From the NCBI GenBank assembly GCA_937990185.1, contig CALKBI010000017.1, positions 57,406 through 121,405 of the forward strand: 64,000 bases of DNA. Direction: 5' to 3'. Below the pieces are notes generated by a model. It searched no databases. It was not told the DNA's origin and saw only the letters and a list, made by a program, of their open reading frames with translations. This document shows, one piece after another, positions 53,327 to 61,580 of the stretch. The DNA is from an uncultured Neomegalonema sp. Its GTDB lineage: Bacteria; Pseudomonadota; Alphaproteobacteria; Rhodobacterales; Rhodobacteraceae. Both the position numbers and the translations under genes were made by a program. Numbering within the stretch: the first letter of the stretch is position 1; each line of letters starts with the position of its first letter.

Positions 53327-53919
53327 TTGCCGTTACCGGTGAATTTCGACATCGTCGCTTCGTCCTCTGCAGAGATGCCATCACGCCAAATGACCTTCTG
53401 AGCAGTCATTACCATGATTTTAAGATCCAGCGAAAGAGAACTATTATCCATATACCATGTATCGAGCTCGAATTTCTCTTCCCAGCTGATTGCGTTCCGA
53501 CCGTTGACCTGTGCCCAACCTGTCAAGCCGGGACGTATTTCATGGCGCCGGGCCTGCTCAGAGGAATACAGCGGCAGATACTCCATGAGTAGTGGCCGTG
53601 GTCCCACAAGGCTCATATCGCCCTTGAGGACGTTCCAAAGCTCTGGTAATTCGTCGATTGAAGTCGAGCGCAGCTTATGACCGAGGGGCGTCAGGCGCTC
53701 GTTATCGGAAAGCGGCTGGCCATCGGGACCGTTGATATCGCGCATAGTGCGGAACTTAATCATCTCGAATGGGATACCATTCAGGCCAGGACGCACCTGC
53801 CGGAAAAGCACCGGAGATCCCACATCCCGCCAGATGAGAAACGCAGTAATTCCCAGAAGGGGTGAAAGCAACACCAGCGCCATCCCCGCCAGCACGATAT
53901 CGAGAAGGCGCTTCATCAT
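53323..53919 (-). CDS. Initiating phosphoglycosyl transferase (PglC-like)
   Basis: This 198-residue monotopic membrane enzyme transfers a sugar-1-phosphate to undecaprenyl phosphate to start the repeat unit. Seen are the N-terminal membrane helix (LLDIVLAGMALVLLSPLLGI, 20), VLFRQVRPGLNGIPFEMIKF (20), RTM, the catalytic DE-type segment RSTSIDELPELWNVLKGDMS (20), LVGPRPLL, and GLTGWAQVNGRNAISWEEKF (20). The short size, about 200, is of the PglC type rather than the large WbaP/WcaJ type. It overlaps the GT4 gene by four bases. Confidence 0.93.
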   Translation of the reverse strand: MMKRLLDIVLAGMALVLLSPLLGITAFLIWRDVGSPVLFRQVRPGLNGIPFEMIKFRTMRDINGPDGQPLSDNERLTPLGHKLRSTSIDELPELWNVLKGDMSLVGPRPLLMEYLPLYSSEQARRHEIRPGLTGWAQVNGRNAISWEEKFELDTWYMDNSSLSLDLKIMVMTAQKVIWRDGISAEDEATMSKFTGNGK

Positions 53920-55136
53920 TTCACACTTCCTTCGACCCAGTCGATCCAGCGGTTGACCAGTTTGTCCCGCGCAAATTCACGCCGGGCCAAGGCCTTTGCG
54001 TTCGCGCCCATCTCAACCAGCGCGTTGCGGTCAACCGCAGCGCGCTCCAGAGCATCAGCGAAAGCTTCTGCATTATTAGGAGATACAGGGAATCCGCACC
54101 TTTTTTCCTCGATCATTCCCGCAAGCCAGCCAGGATAATTATTCAAGACCGGAAGGCCAGCGGAGATATAATCGAAGAACTTGTTCGGTGACGTGCCGTA
54201 GTAGAAAGCCGGAATATTAGCAAGGCATTGCAAGCCGAGATCCGCAGAAGCAAACAGACCTGCCAGGCGCGCCTTGGGGACTGGATCGTGGAAGATCACA
54301 TTGCGCAGACCTTCACGCTCCGCCCGCGCCAGCAGTTCAGGTTTGAGTCTGCCATCCCCGATCAGCACAATCTTGATGTCATCTCTGCCGCGCGCTTTCA
54401 GAACGGTGACAGCGTCAAGAACTGCACCGAGTCCATTGGCGAGGCCGTGAGTACCACTGAAGACGGCCATCAGATCACCTTCAGCCACACCTTCGGGCCG
54501 CCAAGCAGTATCCTCAGGAGCATCGAAGATCTCAAGATCACAGCCATTGGGAATCATAGCGATGCGGTCACGCGGCACGCCCCGTTTTGCGATACCCTCT
54601 ACTATACCCGGCGAAAGGCCGATGCAACGGTGGGCCGAGCGGTAGCTCGCCCACTCCAAGGCCGACAACAACCATAGTACCACCGGATTGGTAATCGCCC
54701 CCATTTCACGCGGCAATTCGGGCCAGAGATCACGAACTTCAAACACGAAAGGCTTGCGGCGTAACCAGCGCGCGGCAATTCCCGGCAGGCCGGCGGTAAG
54801 AGGCGTGGTGGTAGCAAAGGCGATGTCATATTTTTCGCGCAGGGCCAAGCTAACGCTGGCGAGGGCGAATTTCATGAAAAGCCCTGCGCGCTTCACGAAA
54901 CCATCCTTGTTAGAATAGCTCAGGTCCATCTCAACCACGTCAATGCCATCCACCATCCCCCGGCGACGTCCGTGCTCAAAAGGTTGAGTGAGGCCGGTCA
55001 CGCCCGGACCGAAACTGCCACAGACCATGGTAACCGTATGGCCTTGCTCCATGAGCCGACGCGCCATTTCATAAGAACGGGTTCCTGTAGCTCCTTTTGG
55101 CGTTGAGAAATGCTGGTGAAAATAGATCACATTCAT
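53916..55136 (-). CDS. WbuB-like glycosyltransferase (GT4)
   Basis: This 406-residue protein is a GT-B glycosyltransferase of the WbuB/WbaZ type often found next to PglC-like enzymes, where it adds the second sugar. Features are VIYFHQHFSTPKGATGTRSY (20), PFVFEVRDLWPELPREMGAI (20), MIPNGCDLEIFDAPED, VFSGTHGLANGLGAVLDAVT (20), and the donor site YYGTSPNKFFDYISAGLPVL (20). It follows the heparinase gene by one base and overlaps the sugar transferase gene. GC content is higher than in the 48-51 kb genes. Confidence 0.91.
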   Translation of the reverse strand: MNVIYFHQHFSTPKGATGTRSYEMARRLMEQGHTVTMVCGSFGPGVTGLTQPFEHGRRRGMVDGIDVVEMDLSYSNKDGFVKRAGLFMKFALASVSLALREKYDIAFATTTPLTAGLPGIAARWLRRKPFVFEVRDLWPELPREMGAITNPVVLWLLSALEWASYRSAHRCIGLSPGIVEGIAKRGVPRDRIAMIPNGCDLEIFDAPEDTAWRPEGVAEGDLMAVFSGTHGLANGLGAVLDAVTVLKARGRDDIKIVLIGDGRLKPELLARAEREGLRNVIFHDPVPKARLAGLFASADLGLQCLANIPAFYYGTSPNKFFDYISAGLPVLNNYPGWLAGMIEEKRCGFPVSPNNAEAFADALERAAVDRNALVEMGANAKALARREFARDKLVNRWIDWVEGSVK

Positions 55137-55137
55137 A

Positions 55138-56967
55138 TCAAAACCGTACCTCTGTGACCAGCGTTCCAGGTCGGTCCAGGACCGCCTCCAGCACTGGAAC
55201 TGGCGCTTTAAGCAGATAATAGCGCGATTCCTGGCCTGTTGTCAGGCCTAGAGGACACGCTTCTCCATCCTCGTGCGTTACCCGAATGGAGCGATCGCCG
55301 TCGGACACTGTATCGCCCTCCAGCTTCCAATCTCCGGGCATCAAGCGAAGGCGCAGCACGGCGCGCTCCTCAAAGCCTTCAATCCGGTCTTGGCAGACAA
55401 GCCGACCCTTTTCGAAAGTGATTTGTCGGTGGTGAGACGCACCCCAGCGGTCGCGATAGCCTGCCGAAGCAGTAACTGCCCCCCGCTCTTCTTGCACGGG
55501 TTTGACGTCTCGTGCCTTCAGCCAGTCGCCGAACAGGAATCGCCCCAGCCGGGGCATCTGGTCCCGTCCATCCATCTCAATGGTGTTGTGTCCCGCTGTG
55601 CCGTTGAAATACGCGGCATTTTCTGCTGAGACATTGTAACTGTAAGTACCACCGTCGCGCAGCAAGTTCTCGCCACCAACCCACAGGTCCAGATGTAAGG
55701 CATCAGCCTGTGCGGGACGAAAGCGATAACGAGGGTACCGAAGGTAAGCGCAAGAATTTTCTACCCTCAAAATGTGCAGGCCACCTACATCCAGTGTTTT
55801 CGAAGCTAGCGGAGGAGCGACTGTTTCTGGGCGGGCTAGTCCAAGCCAGACCAGCGGCTGATCCCAATCGCCCTGTTCCGTATAGACAACCCTGTTTTGG
55901 AAAAGGGTCTGTGCGAGTTGGACGCTGGGGCGGAAGTCCCGGTAATCCGTGTCGCTCAGAGGAATCAAACGCGCCCCGTCATTTGCCCCCAGATTGGGCG
56001 CATCGCCGGTGCGGGCATCGGTCAACTGTTGAAGCCAGTCCGATGCCTGTCTTAACCGCTCGTAAACCGCTTCCGGCCACGAAGGCAGGCTTTGATGGCG
56101 CCGCCAAGCTTCGGCAAAGCAGTACGTGTCAAGCATCACCCGATGATAGGTGGTCGAATACTGGCTGAAAGTGCCATCGGGTTCGATCAGAGCCAGTGCA
56201 CGTTCCATAAGTTGCCGCTCGCCCTGCTCATGCCAGCGTTTGCCCTGTTTGTCGCCTTGCAGCGCCAGCCACGATCCGCCTATATAAAGCGATGCGGCCT
56301 CGGAGGTACCGTGGTTGTTCTGCTGGGCGATAGCATAGCCTAGCGTCGGTTCAATCCGTGACAGATGCTGACGGATCAGATCTGTCAAACCAGGCAGAGA
56401 CTCCTTCACCTGACCGAGGATAAGAGCCGCCAATGCCAAATGAAGAACCCGGATCGAGGCCTCTTGACCGCATTTCCAGTTTGCTCCGAGATAGGGCGGA
56501 ACCGCCCTAGTCCAATCCGAAAGCCAAGCATTCAACCGCTCGATCTCGACTGTCTCGCCGCAAGCAGCCCGCTGGGCCATCGCAATGACCCAATCGAAAC
56601 GTGAGGCCTCCCAGACGGTTTTGATGTCCCCTAAAGCCGGATCAAAATCCGCGATCTGCCACCAGTTTCGTTCCGAATTTGCCCGAGTGCCTGCCACGAA
56701 AGGGTTGGCATACCAATCGGGAGGAAAGAGCGCTTCCGGTGTCGTGCGTCCGAAATACTCGGGCTCGGTGTTCCAGGCTTGTCTCGGCTCTGCCCCCGTT
56801 GGTGCAGCAAGGGCAGGCACACGAAAGAACGGCCCATGCGCAGGAACGGCCCTCACCTTCTGAACCGGGTGACGCCCTGACCGCAGCCCAACCCGGTAGA
56901 GACCCACACGCATCACATTGCCGATGCCAAGATTTCGGTAGGTACCAAGACGGGTGCGGATGCTCAT
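55138..56967 (-). CDS. Heparinase II/III-like protein (alginate lyase-type)
   Basis: This 609-residue protein has the two-part heparinase II/III layout. An alpha/alpha toroid lies in the first 350 residues (WEASRFDWVIAMAQRAACGE, 20; IAQQNNHGTSEAASLYIGGS, 20, with the catalytic Asn/His; QYSTTYHRVMLDTYCFAEAW, 20). A beta-sandwich follows (DALHLDLWVGGENLLRDGGT, 20; GTAGHNTIEMDGRDQMP). There is no obvious signal peptide. Such proteins commonly occur beside a bi-domain oxidoreductase in O-antigen and EPS loci. It may act on uronic-acid polysaccharide made by the locus itself, consistent with WecC here; direct evidence is lacking. It overlaps the upstream oxidoreductase by four bases. Confidence 0.85.
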   Translation of the reverse strand: MSIRTRLGTYRNLGIGNVMRVGLYRVGLRSGRHPVQKVRAVPAHGPFFRVPALAAPTGAEPRQAWNTEPEYFGRTTPEALFPPDWYANPFVAGTRANSERNWWQIADFDPALGDIKTVWEASRFDWVIAMAQRAACGETVEIERLNAWLSDWTRAVPPYLGANWKCGQEASIRVLHLALAALILGQVKESLPGLTDLIRQHLSRIEPTLGYAIAQQNNHGTSEAASLYIGGSWLALQGDKQGKRWHEQGERQLMERALALIEPDGTFSQYSTTYHRVMLDTYCFAEAWRRHQSLPSWPEAVYERLRQASDWLQQLTDARTGDAPNLGANDGARLIPLSDTDYRDFRPSVQLAQTLFQNRVVYTEQGDWDQPLVWLGLARPETVAPPLASKTLDVGGLHILRVENSCAYLRYPRYRFRPAQADALHLDLWVGGENLLRDGGTYSYNVSAENAAYFNGTAGHNTIEMDGRDQMPRLGRFLFGDWLKARDVKPVQEERGAVTASAGYRDRWGASHHRQITFEKGRLVCQDRIEGFEERAVLRLRLMPGDWKLEGDTVSDGDRSIRVTHEDGEACPLGLTTGQESRYYLLKAPVPVLEAVLDRPGTLVTEVRF

Positions 56968-59093
56968 TTCTGAACCCGCAGGATCTCCGCCACCTCAAGG
57001 GCCACACGTGAAACTTCAAATAGTTCTTCAGCCGGGATCGGAGCAGGACCGCCCGCCTCGACCGCCTTCATAAACATTTCAGGACAGACCGACTGTCCCT
57101 TGTTCTGGCGCATCAGTGAGTTCTTCTTGAAACCCGGCCAGCCAAAACCCTTTAGTTTCAGGAAGTTATTGAGTTGCAGTGTGCGACCGGCAGCAAAAAC
57201 CTCGACACGCTCCTTCGGGAAACTCGACGCACCGTTTGCGAGATAATGGATCGCCCCGAAAGAACCGTCCTCGAAACCGAGGATAATCGCAGCCTTGTCC
57301 TCGGTGATCGCAACGCCTGGGGTCTCACCCATCCGCCGGGCCTGCACCGAGACAATGGGTGCCCCAGCCAGAAAGCGCATCAGGTCAATCAGGTGACAGG
57401 CCTCGCCAATGATCCGCCCGCCGCCAACGGCGTTATCCTGGGTCCAGTGACCCTCCGGGATCGCTCCAGCATTCATCACCATCACAAAGGATTTCGGTTC
57501 GGGCACCTGATCAACGAGTTTTTTCATCGTCTGTATCTGAGGCGCAAAGCGACGGTTGAAACCGACCATAAGCAGACGGTTCGCATCCGCATAAGCAGCC
57601 TCAACAGCGGCCAGTTCTTCACGCGTGATCGCAAGTGGCTTTTCCACAAAGACGTGCTTGCCGTTCTGCAGCGCCTTGGTCACGAGGGACGCGTGACTGT
57701 TATGGCGTGTAGCAATTGCAATTGTGTTGATCTCGGGATCAGCGAGCATGCCCTCGGTGTCAGTAGTGGCATAGGCAAATCCATTACGCTCGCCATGGAC
57801 AACGCCACTGGTGCCTCCGGAACTGGCAATCGTATGGAGTGTCGCGCCTGCCTTCGTTAGAGCCGGAATCAAAATACGCGAGCCGTAATTACCCGCACCG
57901 ATCATACCTAGAACCGGCTTACCGGCAGCCAGTGTCGAGCCACTTTTGTTCTTGAGTCCCACCCGGCTTACGTGGCGGCTCTCTATATCCTGGGGGTAGT
58001 TCAGTACGATGCCCCGGGAGCTCTTGTCATTGCCAAGAATTTCATAAGCCTTTGGAGCTTCTTCAAAGTCGAAGCGATGGCTGATCAGCGTATCCGTCTG
58101 AAGCGCTCTTGCAGACATCATGTCCAGCACCGCCTCGAAGTTGCGATGTTCGGTCCAGCGCACGAATCCGATGGGATAATCCTGCCCTCCCTCTTCGTAT
58201 GAGGGATCATAACGGCCCGGCCCGTAGGAGCACGAGACCTGAAAGCTCAGTTCCTTGTCGTAGAAATCGGCGCGGCTTAGTTCCAGTCCGACGACGCCAA
58301 CAAGGATGATACGCCCGCGCTGCCGGGACATTTGTGCGGCCTGACGGACGGGGTCATTCGATTTTGTAGAGGCGGTAATCAACACCGCATCCATGCCCTG
58401 CCCCCGGCTGAAGGTCATGCCCGCAGCGACTGGATCTTCATGAGCAGGATTGCAGGTCTCGGCCCCGAAACTGCGCGCGAGGGCGAGCTTGTTCTCGTCG
58501 AAATCGAGCGCCAGTACCCGGCACCCTTGAGCACGCAGCAGCTGCACGGTCAGCAGACCTATCATCCCGGCCCCGGTGACGGCCACGCATTCTCCGAGGG
58601 TCAGCTTCGCCAGACGGATGCCCTGCAGGCCGATGCTCGCCATTACGGTGAACGCAGCCATCTCATCAGCGACGTCATCAGGGATACGGGCACAGAGGTT
58701 CTGAGGCACCCGCACCACATCGGCATGGGAACCGTTCGAAATCACCCGGTCACCGACATTGAAGCCCGAGATGCCAGCACCCACCTCGCGCACGACGCCT
58801 ACATTGCAATATCCCAGCGGGATCGGCTTAGCGAGTTTCGAGCGCACGGCCTCGACGGTGGTCAGCAGACCATCAGTTTTCACCTTCGACAGAACAACCT
58901 TCACCTTATCAGGTTGCTGACGCGCCTTCTGCACGAAGTTAGCCTTGCCAAAATCCAGCAGCATTCGCTCGGTGCCGGTTGAGATCAGCGAAACGGTCGT
59001 GTCGATCAACAAGGTGCCTGACGTAACGGCAGGGGTCGGCGCGGTGACGATATCCGGTTTGTCCTTGGAGAGGTCTTGTAGAAGCTGTTTCAT
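56964..59093 (-). CDS. Bi-domain oxidoreductase: Zn-ADH-like + Gfo/Idh/MocA
   Basis: This protein of about 709 residues (start at 59093, MKQLLQD; the frame extends to 59246 but overlaps wecC) joins two dehydrogenase modules. The N-terminal 350 residues are MDR/zinc-alcohol-dehydrogenase-like (PIPLGYCNVGVVREVGAGIS, 20; VAVTGAGMIGLLTVQLLRAQ, 20). The C-terminal half is Gfo/Idh/MocA-like (VLGMIGAGNYGSRILIPALT, 20; HVFVEKPLAI with the catalytic-type Lys; GGRIIGEACHLIDLMRFLAG, 20). This combination is conserved next to heparinase-like genes in polysaccharide loci. It may epimerise or oxidise a sugar residue, but no activity is assigned. Confidence 0.88.
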   Translation of the reverse strand: MKQLLQDLSKDKPDIVTAPTPAVTSGTLLIDTTVSLISTGTERMLLDFGKANFVQKARQQPDKVKVVLSKVKTDGLLTTVEAVRSKLAKPIPLGYCNVGVVREVGAGISGFNVGDRVISNGSHADVVRVPQNLCARIPDDVADEMAAFTVMASIGLQGIRLAKLTLGECVAVTGAGMIGLLTVQLLRAQGCRVLALDFDENKLALARSFGAETCNPAHEDPVAAGMTFSRGQGMDAVLITASTKSNDPVRQAAQMSRQRGRIILVGVVGLELSRADFYDKELSFQVSCSYGPGRYDPSYEEGGQDYPIGFVRWTEHRNFEAVLDMMSARALQTDTLISHRFDFEEAPKAYEILGNDKSSRGIVLNYPQDIESRHVSRVGLKNKSGSTLAAGKPVLGMIGAGNYGSRILIPALTKAGATLHTIASSGGTSGVVHGERNGFAYATTDTEGMLADPEINTIAIATRHNSHASLVTKALQNGKHVFVEKPLAITREELAAVEAAYADANRLLMVGFNRRFAPQIQTMKKLVDQVPEPKSFVMVMNAGAIPEGHWTQDNAVGGGRIIGEACHLIDLMRFLAGAPIVSVQARRMGETPGVAITEDKAAIILGFEDGSFGAIHYLANGASSFPKERVEVFAAGRTLQLNNFLKLKGFGWPGFKKNSLMRQNKGQSVCPEMFMKAVEAGGPAPIPAEELFEVSRVALEVAEILRVQK

Positions 59094-59127
59094 GGGGGCT
59101 CCGAAATAGGGGACTAAAGGAACAGAC

Positions 59128-60378
59128 TCAGCGGTTCCAGATGCCCTTCGTATCAATGAGGAGGCCTGCCTTGGGAGCTGAAGCTTTGAATTCGCGGTGA
59201 TCGACCAGCAGGACGTGGATGTCGGCTTCCGTCCCGTGAGGGACAAGCTCTGCGTTCAGCCCGTCAGGCAAGTTCTCGATATTGGGCTCCACCACGAGGA
59301 CTTTTCCGGGATGGCGTGCGGTAAGAGTCCTCACGATCCCCAGCGCAGGACTTTCGCGCAGATCGTCGATATCAGGCTTGAAAGCAACACCGTAGCAGGC
59401 AACGCTGACCTCGGCGGTACTACGCTCGGAATGATCCCGAAGAAAGCTGCCTAGAGCCTCGTCGATCTTCGAAAGCACCCAACCCGGCTTTGCATCGTTG
59501 ACTTCCCGCGCCGTACGTATCAGGCGAGCCAGCTCCGGCGTGCGGGCGACGATGAACCACGGATCAACGGCAATGCAGTGACCGCCGACGCCAGGTCCGG
59601 GCTGGAGGATGTTCACGCGCGGATGCCGGTTCGACAGCGCGATCAGCTCCCAGACGTCGATATTCAGTTCATCGCAGATCACGGACAGCTCGTTGGCAAA
59701 GGCGATGTTGACGTCCCGGAAGCTGTTCTCGGTCAGCTTGGCCATTTCAGCAGTGCGGGCATTGGTCACCACGCACTGGCTCGCCACGAAAGTTCCATAG
59801 AGATCCACGGCCAACGCAGAGCATTTAGGGGTCATGCCGCCGATAACGCGGTCGTTCTCGACCAGCTCGCGCATCACATGGCCGGGCAGAACCCGCTCTG
59901 GGCAATGGGCGATGCGAATGTCAGAGCCTTCGCCGTGGGTTTGGGGAAACGTCAGATCAGTGCGGTCCTCGGCCAGCCACTCGGCCATTTTCTCCGTCGC
60001 CCCAACCGGCGAGGTCGATTCCAGAACCACGAGATTACCGGGGGCAAGAACCGGTGCGATGGCCTTCGAGGCGGCCTCGATATAACGCAGGTCTGGCTCG
60101 CGGTTGTTACCCTTAAAAGGCGTTGGTACCGCAATGAGAAAGGCTTCCGCCGGTTCCGGGGTTACCGTCGCCTTCAGCCAGCCTTCGCTGACAACAGCGC
60201 GCACGATGATATCGAGATCAGGCTCGACGATGTGGATCTCACCACGATTGATCTTCTCGACCACGACCGGATTCACATCCACGCCGATCACCTTGACCTT
60301 ACGCGAGGCAAAGACGGCAGCCGTAGGCAGGCCGATATAGCCCAGCCCGATGACAGAAACGGTATTGAAGGCAGTCAT
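59128..60378 (-). CDS. wecC: UDP-N-acetyl-D-mannosamine dehydrogenase
   Basis: This 416-residue protein oxidises UDP-ManNAc to UDP-ManNAcA with two NAD. The start at 60378 shares one base with the wecB stop (TGATG). Features are the Rossmann segment VSVIGLGYIGLPTAAVFASR (20), the segments STSPVGATEKMAEWL and LTENSFRDVNIAFANELSVI (20), the catalytic Cys in PGPGVGGHCIAVDPWF, and the C-terminal CYGVAFKPDIDDLRESPAL. GDP-Man/UDP-Glc dehydrogenases are the only close alternatives; pairing with wecB makes ManNAcA the natural product. Confidence 0.94.
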   Translation of the reverse strand: MTAFNTVSVIGLGYIGLPTAAVFASRKVKVIGVDVNPVVVEKINRGEIHIVEPDLDIIVRAVVSEGWLKATVTPEPAEAFLIAVPTPFKGNNREPDLRYIEAASKAIAPVLAPGNLVVLESTSPVGATEKMAEWLAEDRTDLTFPQTHGEGSDIRIAHCPERVLPGHVMRELVENDRVIGGMTPKCSALAVDLYGTFVASQCVVTNARTAEMAKLTENSFRDVNIAFANELSVICDELNIDVWELIALSNRHPRVNILQPGPGVGGHCIAVDPWFIVARTPELARLIRTAREVNDAKPGWVLSKIDEALGSFLRDHSERSTAEVSVACYGVAFKPDIDDLRESPALGIVRTLTARHPGKVLVVEPNIENLPDGLNAELVPHGTEADIHVLLVDHREFKASAPKAGLLIDTKGIWNR

Positions 60379-61520
60379 CACAACTTTCTTGCTATGGTAT
60401 CGAGAATACAGGTGCAAGCCTTGCCGTTGCCGTAAGGGTTGTGGGCGCGACTCATGATCTTGTACTCCTCTTCGTCAGCAAGCAGCTTGCCAACGCCATC
60501 GACGATCGCATCGGTATCAGTGCCTACCAGACGCACGGTTCCGGCGGCTACGGCCTCGGGTCGCTCAGTCGTGTCGCGCATCACCAGAACCGGCTTGCCG
60601 AGCGACGGTGCCTCTTCCTGAATGCCGCCCGAATCAGTGAGGATTACACTGGACAAGCCCATCAAATGCACGAAAGGCAGGTAATCGAGCGGTTCGATCA
60701 GGTGGATGTTGATCTGTTTGGAAAGCAAGCGATGCACCGGTTCTTGAACGTTAGGATTGAGGTGGACGGGATAGACCAGATCCACATCCCCATGCGCCTC
60801 GGCAATCCGCGACAGAGCCTGGCAGATCCGTTCGAAACCGCCACCGAAGCTTTCGCGGCGATGCCCTGTTACGAGAACGATGCGGCGCTCGGGATTATAA
60901 AACGGAAACCGAGCAGACAAGTTCGCACGCAGGGCTGCGTCTCCGTCTATCCTCTCGCGGATCGCCATCAGGGCGTCGATCACTGTATTCCCCGTAACCG
61001 AGATCGTGTCTGGTGAAACACCCTCAGCAAGCAGGTTATTCTGAGCCGTCTCGGTTGGGGCAAAATGCAAATTGGTCAGCACGCCGGTCAGCCTGCGGTT
61101 CGCCTCCTCGGGCCAAGGCGAATACAGCGAACCGGTACGAAGCCCCGCCTCAACGTGACCTACGGGGGTCTGGTCGTAATAAGCAGCCAAAGCGCCGGCA
61201 AAGGTACTGGCTGTATCTCCATGAACCAACATTAGATCAGGGCGAACTTCCGAGAGAACTGGCTTCAAACCGATTAGAATACGCGCAGTTACATCATGAA
61301 TCGTCTGGCTAGAGCTCATTATATCCAAATCGTAGTCTGGAAATATTTTGAAGATTTTCAAAACCTGGTCAAGCATTGATCTGTGTTGTGCTGTAACGCA
61401 AACGACTGCCTCAAATCGCGGATCCCGTTGTAACGCCTGCACTACAGGAGCCATCTTGATTGCTTCAGGCCTAGTGCCAAACACGATGAGGACACGAATA
61501 TTAGAAACGGTGGAGTTCAT
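60378..61520 (-). CDS. wecB: UDP-N-acetylglucosamine 2-epimerase (non-hydrolysing)
   Basis: This 380-residue enzyme converts UDP-GlcNAc to UDP-ManNAc. Family motifs are [20 protein letters not shown] (20), [37 protein letters not shown] (20), [47 protein letters not shown], and the feedback/allosteric and active-site part [20 protein letters not shown] (20). It is the first gene of the leftward polysaccharide operon; the promoter lies in the 60 bp before it, divergent from the beta-helix gene. Confidence 0.96.
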   Translation of the reverse strand: MNSTVSNIRVLIVFGTRPEAIKMAPVVQALQRDPRFEAVVCVTAQHRSMLDQVLKIFKIFPDYDLDIMSSSQTIHDVTARILIGLKPVLSEVRPDLMLVHGDTASTFAGALAAYYDQTPVGHVEAGLRTGSLYSPWPEEANRRLTGVLTNLHFAPTETAQNNLLAEGVSPDTISVTGNTVIDALMAIRERIDGDAALRANLSARFPFYNPERRIVLVTGHRRESFGGGFERICQALSRIAEAHGDVDLVYPVHLNPNVQEPVHRLLSKQINIHLIEPLDYLPFVHLMGLSSVILTDSGGIQEEAPSLGKPVLVMRDTTERPEAVAAGTVRLVGTDTDAIVDGVGKLLADEEEYKIMSRAHNPYGNGKACTCILDTIARKL

Positions 61521-61580
61521 AAAAACATAAAATCACATTACAAGCTAGGAATTAGAGGCGTAACATTTGGAGGTTCGAAG

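Noticed and set aside
59578..60435. 285-codon open frame on the plus strand
   Set aside because: Antisense shadow of wecC; composition follows the GC-rich codon positions of the real gene.
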